A stretch of DNA of 50,349 nt from a virus. The position numbers and the translations under genes were made by a program. The first letter of the stretch is position 1. Each line of letters starts with the position of its first letter. Below the pieces are notes generated by a model. It had not been told where the DNA came from, made no database searches, and saw nothing but the letters and a program-made list of their open reading frames with translations. The stretch spans positions 1 to 50,349 of the IMG/VR virus record IMGVR_UViG_3300032331_003172. One strand, written 5' to 3'. Of the stretch, positions 35,611 to 43,437 are shown in pieces.

Positions 35611-36436
35611 AGAAACACCAGGAAAAGTTTTCAGCCTGTTATCTAGCAGGATTGGACTTTTAGTAGTTATAGCAATCTTAATTATGCTATTTCTAAAACA
35701 ATGCAACGAGAGAGCAGCAATCGAGGCAGAAGCAAAAAGAGAGCACAACAATTATCTGGCAGCTCAGGATAGTGTTAGAACTATAAGTAAAGATAAGGAC
35801 CACCTCATTCAGGAAAAATCTGCTTTTCAACTTAAAGTTTCAGAGCTTTCTAAAGAGCAAAAAGATCTAGTATCTCAACTAGGACTAAAATCAAACGGTA
35901 GAGGAAATACACCTAGAACTGTTATTGAAACCGTAGTTGAGTATAGAGATACCGGAAGAGTGGTTTCTTCGGTTATTAAAGACGCATCTGGTGAATCTAT
36001 TAATTTTGAATACGCACCGGAGATGAAGGGAAAGAATAAATTAGTTATATCAGGAAAAACCCCATATAAAGTAAATCTTTTTAAAGATCCCGAAGACAGC
36101 ACTAGATATTTAACCTCTGTTGATCCTGGACATACTGATTTAACAATTGCACAGAATATAGAATTGGTTACTGGAATATATCAAGATCCTAAGTCAAAGA
36201 GAATTATGACTAGAGTTAGCACAACTTTTCCTAATTTAACTTTTAGTGATGTTAACTCTTTTGATATTACTGATAACCCAGAAACAAGAAAAAGTCTTAA
36301 GAACGCCAGAAAAGAATTCGGAATTGGATTCACAATGGGTTACGGAATGGCTTTATCAACAACAGGAGTTAAACCTGGATTAATATTAGGAGTTGGTTTC
36401 CACTACACCCCTAAGTTTCTCCAATTTGGAAAATAA
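35594..36436 (+). CDS. Membrane-anchored coiled-coil protein, spanin-like candidate (280 aa)
   Basis: An N-terminal membrane segment (IGLLVVIAILIMLFLKQC, about residues 20-37) is preceded by basic residues, which suggests the bulk is periplasmic. Residues about 40-95 form coiled coil (HLIQEKSAFQLKVSELSKEQ). A beta-rich domain follows. The last ~40 residues are Gly/aromatic alternating (GIGFTMGYGMALSTTGVKPG, then LILGVGFHY) like an outer-membrane-type hairpin. A single inner-membrane anchor, periplasmic coil and outer-membrane-like end would suit a protein spanning the envelope, such as a lysis spanin or an anchor used during infection. No endolysin or holin is seen nearby, so this is uncertain. 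The start overlaps the preceding gene by 17 bases. Confidence 0.55.
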   Translation: MKYFSKETPGKVFSLLSSRIGLLVVIAILIMLFLKQCNERAAIEAEAKREHNNYLAAQDSVRTISKDKDHLIQEKSAFQLKVSELSKEQKDLVSQLGLKSNGRGNTPRTVIETVVEYRDTGRVVSSVIKDASGESINFEYAPEMKGKNKLVISGKTPYKVNLFKDPEDSTRYLTSVDPGHTDLTIAQNIELVTGIYQDPKSKRIMTRVSTTFPNLTFSDVNSFDITDNPETRKSLKNARKEFGIGFTMGYGMALSTTGVKPGLILGVGFHYTPKFLQFGK

Positions 36437-36444
36437 TTAGAAAA

Positions 36445-39246
36445 ATGGCATATAGTACATCATCAAAATACGTTCAGCTCACTCCATATCTTTTAATGGA
36501 GTATATGTATGCTGATCAACCTACCCCGGAAACATATTTTACGAATACCGGAGGATCCACTGTTACCTTTGATAAATTGATCAATGGGTACATGTCTGAT
36601 GCTGTACAGATTTTTAATCCTCCAGCGGATTATAGCATAACCCAAAACGGTCCAGAAAATAGTGTGGTTAAGATAGCTGAGAATTCATTTGTGACCTTAG
36701 ATTCTAACCTTATAATCCCATTTAATGATTATTCGGAATATCTTACTGACACCACGAATCTTCCGATAACCTTTCCGTATAACTTAAGTGTTGTTTATGA
36801 CACTATCAGATACCACCTCAGAGCGGGATACAATCTTCAGAATATAGATGGACTTATTATAGGAATAGATTTTCAGGATGTCGATTCTACTTATGTTACA
36901 ATTTCTCAGATACTTTTAAAGAGAGGAACTGAACAGGAGTACACTTTAAATCCCAATCCTGTAACAATTGGATCAAACATCTATGACAAGTTCTTTGAGA
37001 TCAAGATACCTAGTTTAAAGAACATGAACGACACGTATCTTGCAACCCCAGCAAACTTCCAATCTGTTTCATTAGCGGGTTTATTAAGTGCTAGTGGAAA
37101 CGGGTTTGTGTATGGAGCTCCGATGAGAATATCTCTTTGGCAGGTTCAAAGTACTGATGATTTTGCAGGTTATGACAGATATAATTCTTCCAGAATAGCT
37201 CTTCTATCTTTAGAGGAGGAAGATCCTTTTGCAAACATAGGAGCCGTGATACAAGAATCCGATAAAGGAGAATTCTTTGAATATTTTGCAACCGATAATG
37301 AAGGATTCATAGAGGATTTTATTCTTTTCCAGAATTCAATAGGAAATAGCTATTACATAAGTCATCAGATAGAAGTACTTGAACAAATTGGTGCTGCAAT
37401 TATAGAAACGTCTAGGTTTGAATCTATACAGACAACTGCTTATGATACACCTAACTACTATAGACCTATAGTTAGAAATGCCGCCTATGCTGCATCTTTC
37501 TTTCTAAGATACACTATGTCTCTGGTTAATAATAAAGACCAAACAAGGGTAATTAGAATAGCATCATATTCATCTAATAATCCTTCTCAGTGGGGATTAA
37601 ATATAACTCCAATTCAACTTAGTACTTTTCCGCAAGTTCAGAAAATATACAACAAGGTTTACAGTCAGCCCCAAATTAAACTTGGAGGGTTTAACACTCC
37701 ACAACCTAAGGAGATATTGAAATTCACGAATGTTTACATCCAGCAGAATTTAATTAATTCCACTGCGACTAATCTGGTTCTTCAAAACGGATCTCTTACC
37801 GAGACCCTTAGTTCAACCCCTAGTGTTGCAGTTGGTACTGGTAAATTAACAGTAACCCTTTCTCCTTTTGATAATTATTATAAATTCAAATTTATTAAGA
37901 GTGGAAGTGACGGAACTCCTGTTTCTGTAGATCTTAGCAATTCGCCTATTTATAATTTGGCCTTCCTGGATAATCAGGGAAATAAAATTTATGTTCCTAC
38001 TCTTTCCGATCCAACTATAGCTAGACCTTCTTCAGGAGAATTGGCTTTTAAAGTTGATGAATCAACATCAGTTAAGGTTCTTAAATTCAGTGACAGAAGA
38101 TTCTTTATAGTAAGTGGAGGAGGAAATCCACTAGGTGCTACAGGATCAACGGTGGCTCTGGCTTCAAGTGTTGAAGCTGTTGCCTCTGGAAATAGTGAAA
38201 GATTAAGAGCAGTTCCTATTTCTAGTACAGATCCTGCTATAAATCTAGCCACTCAGAATTATAAAAGTCTTAACACGATCACTAAGACAACTAACACTTT
38301 AAACCCAGACTCAACTAAAAACAATCCTGCTAGTGTTATCTATTGGGGATATTGGAAGAAAGAAGGAGAATCTGATTTTGTAACAACCGTTACCACGGCA
38401 GGTGCAACTGGTGCAACTGGTGCTCCAGCTCCTGTAAGTAGTGGAACACAGGTTCTTGGAGATCTTGAGCCAGTAGTTATTATTCCTAGAAAACCATTTA
38501 TCCGTACAATTAAACCTCCTGTTAGAGGCCAAATTCTAGAATCTAATCTTGGATTAACCGGACCTGTAGCGGTAAGCTCAGCAACAAATCGGTTAACAGG
38601 AAACGCTTTGATTTCTGCCCTTAGCGCTCAGATTCAAGGGTACAAAGATTCTGGATGGAAAGATCAAACAATTATAGATTACTTCCTAATACCAGGAAAT
38701 CCTGGGTATATCCAATATCCTGGATTAACTAAAGCTGAATTCATAAAAGCAGCAAGTGGAATTCTTTCTCCTACTTCTATCAGCGTTCTAACAAGACAAT
38801 CCATCTCATCAAGTGGAGGCGCTAGTGGATGTCCAACACCAGATATGAAAATTTATTTAGGTAAGGATAATTGGGTTACTGCAGGAAACTTAGTTAAAGG
38901 AATGGAGGTTTACACAGTTCATGAAAAAACAGGGGAGTGGGGAATTTACAAAGTTGTTCATTCTGAAATAATCAAGCAACCTGTGTTGGCTGTTAAAATA
39001 GGTGACAAGAGAGTAACCGTTTCAGCTTCCCATAAATTCTTAACGGATTCCGGAAAATATGAAGAAACTATGGATCTGAAGATTGGATCTCTCATAAGAA
39101 CTATAAATGGAACTGCCATCCTATCAGAGAAGAACTACATTGGTGAATCTGATGTTGTTAAAATAGAGGTACAGGGAGCACATACCTATGTAATGGAGGG
39201 GTTTGTTTCTCACAATAAAAGAGCAGCAGAAAACGTAGTAGAATAA
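36445..39246 (+). CDS. Virion-type protein with C-terminal Hint domain (933 aa)
   Basis: Residues 1-640 are beta-rich with no recognised fold (start YVQLTPYLLMEYMYADQPTP). A short GATGATGAPAP linker near residue 655 precedes VVIIPRKPF and a helical stretch (about 715-785, LISALSAQIQGYKDSGWKDQ). A Ser/Gly linker (SSSGGASG) leads to the Hint domain from C796 (CPTPDMKIYL). Hint signatures are LVKGMEVYTV, the SASHKFL motif with H863, and HTYVMEGFVSHN with H923-N924, then nine residues (KRAAENVVE). The N-terminal region does not resemble collagen-like protein 3, so the Hint unit was gained independently or exchanged. It starts eight bases after the membrane-anchored gene and sits six bases before a possible tail-tube-fold gene. 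Confidence 0.75.
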   Translation: MAYSTSSKYVQLTPYLLMEYMYADQPTPETYFTNTGGSTVTFDKLINGYMSDAVQIFNPPADYSITQNGPENSVVKIAENSFVTLDSNLIIPFNDYSEYLTDTTNLPITFPYNLSVVYDTIRYHLRAGYNLQNIDGLIIGIDFQDVDSTYVTISQILLKRGTEQEYTLNPNPVTIGSNIYDKFFEIKIPSLKNMNDTYLATPANFQSVSLAGLLSASGNGFVYGAPMRISLWQVQSTDDFAGYDRYNSSRIALLSLEEEDPFANIGAVIQESDKGEFFEYFATDNEGFIEDFILFQNSIGNSYYISHQIEVLEQIGAAIIETSRFESIQTTAYDTPNYYRPIVRNAAYAASFFLRYTMSLVNNKDQTRVIRIASYSSNNPSQWGLNITPIQLSTFPQVQKIYNKVYSQPQIKLGGFNTPQPKEILKFTNVYIQQNLINSTATNLVLQNGSLTETLSSTPSVAVGTGKLTVTLSPFDNYYKFKFIKSGSDGTPVSVDLSNSPIYNLAFLDNQGNKIYVPTLSDPTIARPSSGELAFKVDESTSVKVLKFSDRRFFIVSGGGNPLGATGSTVALASSVEAVASGNSERLRAVPISSTDPAINLATQNYKSLNTITKTTNTLNPDSTKNNPASVIYWGYWKKEGESDFVTTVTTAGATGATGAPAPVSSGTQVLGDLEPVVIIPRKPFIRTIKPPVRGQILESNLGLTGPVAVSSATNRLTGNALISALSAQIQGYKDSGWKDQTIIDYFLIPGNPGYIQYPGLTKAEFIKAASGILSPTSISVLTRQSISSSGGASGCPTPDMKIYLGKDNWVTAGNLVKGMEVYTVHEKTGEWGIYKVVHSEIIKQPVLAVKIGDKRVTVSASHKFLTDSGKYEETMDLKIGSLIRTINGTAILSEKNYIGESDVVKIEVQGAHTYVMEGFVSHNKRAAENVVE
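38830..39216 (+). other. Second Hint autoprocessing domain, residues C796-N924
   Basis: This domain has 129 residues from a Cys after a Gly/Ser linker to the terminal His-Asn. The block-B His is in SASH, where the first residue is Ser in place of the more usual Thr. The terminal motif GFVSHN is followed by Lys, as in the domain at 34853-35293. No endonuclease domain is present. Confidence 0.78.
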
Positions 39247-39252
39247 TAGATT

Positions 39253-39801
39253 ATGATTTTAAACCCGAAAGCTAATAGTTTTTACTTTAATTTCCCTAAA
39301 GGATTCTTTAGTGAGAGAGTAACTCAAAAGTATGAAAAATACATCAAAAGGCAACCAATACCTTTTGATAATGTGCAGCAGTATGTAAACAGCACAATTC
39401 AATCTGTAGGTTTCCCGAGTATATCTATAGACACAGTTGAACAAGTTAGGCTACTAGGGAAAAAGGTAAACTATAAAAGTTCAACCCCTATCCAGGATTT
39501 GTTCTCAAGAGATTTCTCTATTAACTTTAAAATGGCAGACGGGTTTGTGAATTACTTCATAGTTTTAGACACTGTCTTAGATTTTCTTAATTTTGGGAAC
39601 CCCCAGTTATTTATACAAGATTTACCTTTAAGAATAATGGATAACGAAGGGAACGTCCTCTTTTCGTTGACCTTCCAGGAGGTAATTTTCAGCTCCCTAA
39701 ATAACATAGATCTATCTTATACTAACAATAGCCCCAACTTTACCACATTCGCACTAGGATTTAGATGTAACTACATAGACATAGTTACGGAGATAAAGTA
39801 A
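39253..39801 (+). CDS. Putative tail-tube-fold / baseplate tube protein (182 aa)
   Basis: This soluble mixed alpha/beta protein begins with a basic N-terminal region (FSERVTQKYEKYIKRQPIPF). The pattern of a conserved Pro in IQSVGFPSISID, a central strand pair (RDFSINFKMADGFVNYFIVL) and a late strand (FTTFALGFRCNYIDIVTEIK) recalls the tail-tube fold shared by T4 gp19 and the tube-initiator gp54. The resemblance is structural in flavour, not a clear sequence match. It closes the structural block, six bases after the Hint protein, and the next gene has its own GATATATA motif. Another small baseplate protein is possible. Confidence 0.4.
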   Translation: MILNPKANSFYFNFPKGFFSERVTQKYEKYIKRQPIPFDNVQQYVNSTIQSVGFPSISIDTVEQVRLLGKKVNYKSSTPIQDLFSRDFSINFKMADGFVNYFIVLDTVLDFLNFGNPQLFIQDLPLRIMDNEGNVLFSLTFQEVIFSSLNNIDLSYTNNSPNFTTFALGFRCNYIDIVTEIK

Positions 39802-39802
39802 A

Positions 39803-39810
39803 GATATATA
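39803..39810 (+). promoter_or_regulatory. Candidate promoter core GATATATA
   Basis: The octamer ends 21 bases before the start of the small gene at 39832, immediately after the structural block. It would begin transcription of the replication/recombination genes. Confidence 0.45.
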
Positions 39811-39831
39811 AACTAAACAAATTAGAAAAAT

Positions 39832-40062
39832 ATGAAAAGCTTCACTCAGAAAGTAAACGAAATGAAATACGCACAGCCTCTAGGGGGTCAAAAAGACCAA
39901 ATGAAGAACCTTTTGGTTGCTGCTGCTGGAAACGATCAAAGAGTATTAAACGATTTGGTAAACTGCTTAACTGACGACCAAATGGAGAAATGCTTCCAAA
40001 AGCTTTCTAAAGTTTATGGATACACTGGATCTTTTGGTCAGATCGTTCACCCTTCAATGTAA
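39832..40062 (+). CDS. Small soluble protein, unknown (76 aa)
   Basis: The protein is helical throughout, with no membrane segment. The N-terminus MKSFTQKVNEM is loosely like the capsid-targeting-type N-termini noted for genes at 45456 and 48993 (aromatic, then a hydrophobic-Asn-Glu). The rest (QMKNLLVAAAGNDQRVLNDL) suggests a compact helical bundle. It is preceded by a clear GATATATA motif and followed four bases later by the RuvC-like nuclease. Codon use matches its neighbours. I do not recognise a family. Confidence 0.65.
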   Translation: MKSFTQKVNEMKYAQPLGGQKDQMKNLLVAAAGNDQRVLNDLVNCLTDDQMEKCFQKLSKVYGYTGSFGQIVHPSM

Positions 40063-40066
40063 TTTC

Positions 40067-40786
40067 ATGTCAAAAGACAAAAATTTTGTAGGTATAGACT
40101 TTTCGATAAACTCACCAGCCTTCTGCTGTTTTAAGGACGGCAAATATGTCTGGGGATCGTTAACTAGATCCGATCGAACAAGCGAATCTTTAACAAAAAA
40201 TTCAAAAAAACCGTTTTCTGTTCTAAGCACAGAAACCGATTTTCACCTGCATTTCTTGGATAAGAAGGAACTTCCTGAGGACTACACAGGAAGGGAGAGA
40301 ACTAAGATAGTTTATTTTAACGAGATTGCAGAAAAACTGTGGAATAGCATTTTAGAGATAATGGAGGATTCTGAGTTCTTTGTAGCAATGGAGGGACTAA
40401 GCTTCTCTTCAAACGGAAATGCCCTAATAGACATCTCGATGGCAACTGCTCTTTTAAGAAAAAAAATTATAGATAGAGTGAGTGTTGATAACTTTTATGT
40501 TTTTTCACCGACCTCTATTAAGAAGTTTGCTCTAAAGGGAAATGCTAAAAAGGACGAGCTTTACGAAGCTCTTTGCAAAGTAAGCGACGGAACAAATCTG
40601 AAGAACTTTACTAATATATTAGAGTTCAACAAATCTGAATGGATAACTCCAAAAAAGGTTGTTAACAAACCAATTGATGATATTGTGGACGCAACTTGGA
40701 TAACTTTATATTTAAAGGAAGAATTAAAGGGAAAATTAAAGGAAATTTATGGAATTAAAGGAAATTTTGAATCAACGTCTGCTTGA
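40067..40786 (+). CDS. RuvC-like / RNase H-fold nuclease
   Basis: The product has 239 residues from the ATG at 40067. An in-frame ATG at 40016 would add 17 residues that overlap the previous gene and do not look conserved. The RNase H-fold acidic set is visible: FVGIDFSINSP with D11 on strand 1, FVAMEGLSF with E109, and a C-terminal KPIDDIVDA with D204/D205/D208. This order and spacing match RuvC-type Holliday-junction resolvases and their phage relatives, metal-dependent nucleases that resolve branched DNA before packaging. The neighbouring recombination genes (UvsY, UvsW) support that role. It overlaps the truncated gmhA start by 38 bases. Confidence 0.75.
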   Translation: MSKDKNFVGIDFSINSPAFCCFKDGKYVWGSLTRSDRTSESLTKNSKKPFSVLSTETDFHLHFLDKKELPEDYTGRERTKIVYFNEIAEKLWNSILEIMEDSEFFVAMEGLSFSSNGNALIDISMATALLRKKIIDRVSVDNFYVFSPTSIKKFALKGNAKKDELYEALCKVSDGTNLKNFTNILEFNKSEWITPKKVVNKPIDDIVDATWITLYLKEELKGKLKEIYGIKGNFESTSA

Positions 40787-41012
40787 GGCCTCTGAAATAC
40801 TAAATGCCTTTTCTACAAACGAGGAGTATCTAAACTCCGTAACAGAGGCGGCCGAAATAATCATTACAGCTTTACAGTCTAACAATAAAATAATCACTGC
40901 GGGGAACGGCGGGTCCATGTGTGATGCTATGCACTTTGCTAGCGAACTTAGTGGAAACTATAGAGATGATAGAAGTCCTTTACCTACTATTGATATATCC
41001 AATTCATCTTAG
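40749..41012 (+). pseudogene. gmhA: Truncated phosphoheptose isomerase (GmhA N-terminal part)
   Basis: The 87 residues align by eye with the first ~88 of ~192 residues of GmhA (sedoheptulose-7-phosphate isomerase, SIS fold). The N-terminal helix matches (LNQRLLEASEILNAF). The substrate-phosphate loop AGNGGSMCDAMHFASEL keeps the GGS serine and the catalytic Glu corresponding to E65. The frame stops at TAG right after DISNSS, where the family continues into the second half of the sheet and the catalytic His near residue 180. Nothing downstream in any frame restores it. The start at 40749 lies inside the RuvC-like gene but matches the family N-terminus, so it looks genuine. It is likely a decayed metabolic gene. 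A small regulatory fragment cannot be excluded. Confidence 0.75.
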
Positions 41013-41103
41013 ATATGGTAGAAAAAAATTATTTAAAATTAAACAAAATTAAGAGAAACAAAAGGAAAACAAAAACTAAAAACTAAAAATAAATTTTAAA
41101 ATC

Positions 41104-42072
41104 ATGAGCAATTTAGACATTTTTAATCTCGACGCGGAAGCTTTTGTAACAAAAGCAAATCAACAAACAAGTGGTAAAGACCTAGATTTTTACAAGCCTT
41201 ACCCAGAAGACGGTAAGGATGGAGTTTACAAATCTTTAGTTAGATTTGTTCCTAACCAGGTAAATCCTGCTAAGTCTAAAATCCATAAGTACTATGTGTA
41301 TTTAAACGATCCAGTTTCAGGAAACGGATTCTCAGTAGACTGTCCTTCAACAGTTGGAAAGAAATCAATTTTGAAAGACCTCTTTTGGAAATTGAAAAAC
41401 TCACATTCGGCTGCAGATCAAGAACTTGCTAAGAAGTTCTCAAGAAAAGAGGACTACTATGCTTTAGTTCAGATCGTGCAAGATAAAAACAAACCTGAAT
41501 TAGAAGGAAAGATTATGATCTTCAAGTTCGGTAAAAAAATCAACGATCTTATCGAAGCTCAGCTTCAACCTGAATACGGGGATCCTTGCAATCCTTTTGA
41601 CCTTTTCGGGGGAAGAGAATTTGCTGTTCACGTAAGAAAAGTAGGAGAGTGGAACAACTACGATCTTTGTTCTTTTGTAGGCGAAAAAGCACCAATTAAA
41701 GTAAACGGATCTCCGATGTCAAAGAATCAAGATGACATGAACAAGATTCTTGAGTATTTAAAAACCGGTCCTCAAAATCTAACATCTTTCGATTACAAAG
41801 ATTGGGATGACGAGGTAACAGATAAGGTGATGACAGTTATTAAAAACACTGTACCAGAAGCAAGAATCGTAAACGAGATCGTAGGATCCGTATCTAGCTC
41901 TTCTTCAAATTACAGCAATCCGGCTACACCTTCAAGTTCTTCAAACGATATTTATAACGAAGTTAGCAACACTAAAGTTGGATCTGCTAAATCTGAGAGC
42001 GCTCAGCCTGCTCAGCAATCAGCTCCTTCTAAGTCTAGCTCTTCTTTGGAAGATCTTTATAACGATCTTTAA
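41104..42072 (+). CDS. Single-stranded DNA-binding protein, gp32-like
   Basis: The product has 322 residues (T4 gp32 has 301). The order is N-terminal cooperativity region, OB-fold core (YKSLVRFVPNQVNPAKSKIH; later GKIMIFKFGKKINDLIEAQL; FAVHVRKVGEWNNYDLCSFV), a Ser-rich flexible segment (about 263-310) and the acidic tip SSSSLEDLYNDL, which closely matches the end of T4 gp32. It coats ssDNA and recruits primase, UvsY and other replisome parts, several of which follow. The zinc-binding Cys/His set of T4 gp32 is absent: the region VDCPSTVGKKSILKDLFWKL keeps only one Cys. A strong terminator follows, in line with high expression as a separate unit. Confidence 0.88.
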   Translation: MSNLDIFNLDAEAFVTKANQQTSGKDLDFYKPYPEDGKDGVYKSLVRFVPNQVNPAKSKIHKYYVYLNDPVSGNGFSVDCPSTVGKKSILKDLFWKLKNSHSAADQELAKKFSRKEDYYALVQIVQDKNKPELEGKIMIFKFGKKINDLIEAQLQPEYGDPCNPFDLFGGREFAVHVRKVGEWNNYDLCSFVGEKAPIKVNGSPMSKNQDDMNKILEYLKTGPQNLTSFDYKDWDDEVTDKVMTVIKNTVPEARIVNEIVGSVSSSSSNYSNPATPSSSSNDIYNEVSNTKVGSAKSESAQPAQQSAPSKSSSSLEDLYNDL

Positions 42073-42085
42073 TCACAACATAAAC

Positions 42086-42120
42086 AAGGACAGCCTTCTA
42101 GGAAGGTTGTCCTTATTTTT
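42086..42120 (+). terminator. Rho-independent terminator after ssDNA-binding protein gene
   Basis: AAGGACAGCCTTC (42086-42098) pairs with GAAGGTTGTCCTT (42102-42114) with one G-U pair, followed by ATTTTTTT. It begins 13 bases after the gp32-like stop and ends just before the primase start at 42126. Confidence 0.85.
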
Positions 42121-42125
42121 TAACA

Positions 42126-43193
42126 ATGGAATTATCTAGAGTAGAAGACTTAGTAAGAACGGTTCTGTCAAAAGAATTTAGAGGAGATCCAGCCAGACAG
42201 ATTATCTATAAAGCGGGTAATAGACTGAATTTCTCTTGTCCTTATTGTGGGGATTCCGTAAAAGAAGCCAAGAAGAAAAGAGGTAATTTCTATTTAGATA
42301 CTTTATCATATAAATGCTATAACGGAGGATGTGGAATATTTAAGGACTCTGCTACTTTCTTTAAGGATTTTTCAGTTTACTCTAAACTCAGCGGAGATGA
42401 GAGGGAACAAATCAGAAGTGTATTAGAAGAGAATAGAAGCAAGAGGAAAGTCTCCTATGGCAAGATAGACGTTGGTCTATTCTTTGAAAATGACATCAAT
42501 GAAATCATTATACCCCGAAGTGAATTCATGTCTCGTCTTAAGTTACAAGAGGTGACAGGATCACAAATACAGAGATACATCCAGAGAAGATCTCAGAGGA
42601 CAGATTCTAGGTTTGCTTGGGATCAGAAGTGGCAAAAACTATATCTATTTAATCTGACTCCAGATGAAAAGATTGTAGGACTCCAGGTTAGAAATATGGA
42701 ATCATTTAAAGGCTCCACTAAATACTTAACATATAAGCTGAGCGGCATTTATGAAAAAATTCTAAAAGAGACTAATCAGGAGATATTGGATAAAGCCAGA
42801 GAAGTTGATCCAATATCTAACGTCTTTGGAATAGGCTCACTTGATTTCAGCAGGGATATAACAATCTTTGAAGGCCCAATGGATTCTTGGTTATGGGAAA
42901 ATTCTGTTGGTCTTTGCTCTCTAGAAAATAGATTCCCTTTTGATGTGGATAACAAAAGATTTTGGTATGACTGGGATAAACCAGGTATACAGAAATCAAT
43001 AGATCTTCTAGGAGCTGGAGAAACAGTTTTTAACTGGGGAAAATTTTTGGAAGAAAACAATATAACAAAGAATAGAAAATGGGATTTGAATGACGTTGTT
43101 ATTCATCTCAGAACAACCGGTAAAAAAATAAAAAGATTCGATAACTATTTTACAAATGATGTCCTTGACCTTAGATATTTTATTAATGAGTGA
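42126..43193 (+). CDS. DNA primase, T4 gp61-like
   Basis: The product has 355 residues (T4 gp61 has 342). The N-terminal zinc ribbon is SCPYCGD with C38/C41, then YKCYNGGCG with C64/C69. The middle is a linker with basic stretches. The TOPRIM fold follows: ITIFEGPMDSW (E249, D253) and FWYDWDKPG (D282, D284), the acidic set that binds catalytic metals. The C-terminal part is WDLNDVVIHL. It makes RNA primers for lagging-strand synthesis together with a gp41-type helicase, which is not in this window. It follows the gp32-like terminator and overlaps the next small gene by 8 bases. The start at 42126 has no Shine-Dalgarno sequence. Confidence 0.87.
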   Translation: MELSRVEDLVRTVLSKEFRGDPARQIIYKAGNRLNFSCPYCGDSVKEAKKKRGNFYLDTLSYKCYNGGCGIFKDSATFFKDFSVYSKLSGDEREQIRSVLEENRSKRKVSYGKIDVGLFFENDINEIIIPRSEFMSRLKLQEVTGSQIQRYIQRRSQRTDSRFAWDQKWQKLYLFNLTPDEKIVGLQVRNMESFKGSTKYLTYKLSGIYEKILKETNQEILDKAREVDPISNVFGIGSLDFSRDITIFEGPMDSWLWENSVGLCSLENRFPFDVDNKRFWYDWDKPGIQKSIDLLGAGETVFNWGKFLEENNITKNRKWDLNDVVIHLRTTGKKIKRFDNYFTNDVLDLRYFINE

Positions 43194-43437
43194 TCCTTCT
43201 TCCGGTTCAGATAAAACCGGAGAATGGGAGCATGAAATAGATAGAAGAAGTTCTCCAAAGAAAAAATTCCCTTTAAAGATCAGAACAGATCTTAGCGATC
43301 TGAACTCTGAGTTTAAAGATCCAGAGGTGTCGGATCCACCAAAGAGAAAATCAGAGATGAAGAAGGAAGCTAGAGTGGTGGAAACAGGCAAGAGTAAAAA
43401 TAGGAGTAAATCCAAAGACAAAACAAAACTTTTTTAA
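43186..43437 (+). CDS. Small Lys/Ser-rich protein (83 aa)
   Basis: I choose the ATG at 43186 (MSDPSSGSDKTGEWEHEIDR), which overlaps the primase stop by 8 bases. An ATG at 43156 would add ten residues deep inside the primase. The protein is very charged, probably disordered, with Lys/Arg-rich parts (SPKKKFPLKIR; KSKNRSKSKDKTKLF). Its stop abuts the UvsY-like start with no gap. The basic tail could bind nucleic acid or a replisome partner. No family is recognised. Confidence 0.6.
   Translation: MSDPSSGSDKTGEWEHEIDRRSSPKKKFPLKIRTDLSDLNSEFKDPEVSDPPKRKSEMKKEARVVETGKSKNRSKSKDKTKLF

Noticed and set aside
34853-39216. Complete inteins interrupting host proteins
   Set aside because: Only 8-9 residues follow the terminal Asn and the next residue is Lys, so there is no extein to splice back. 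C-terminal Hint autoprocessing fits better.
40016-40066. Upstream start for the RuvC-like gene
   Set aside because: It would overlap the preceding small gene by 47 bases and add a peptide with no family likeness; ATG at 40067 places the catalytic Asp near residue 11 as usual.
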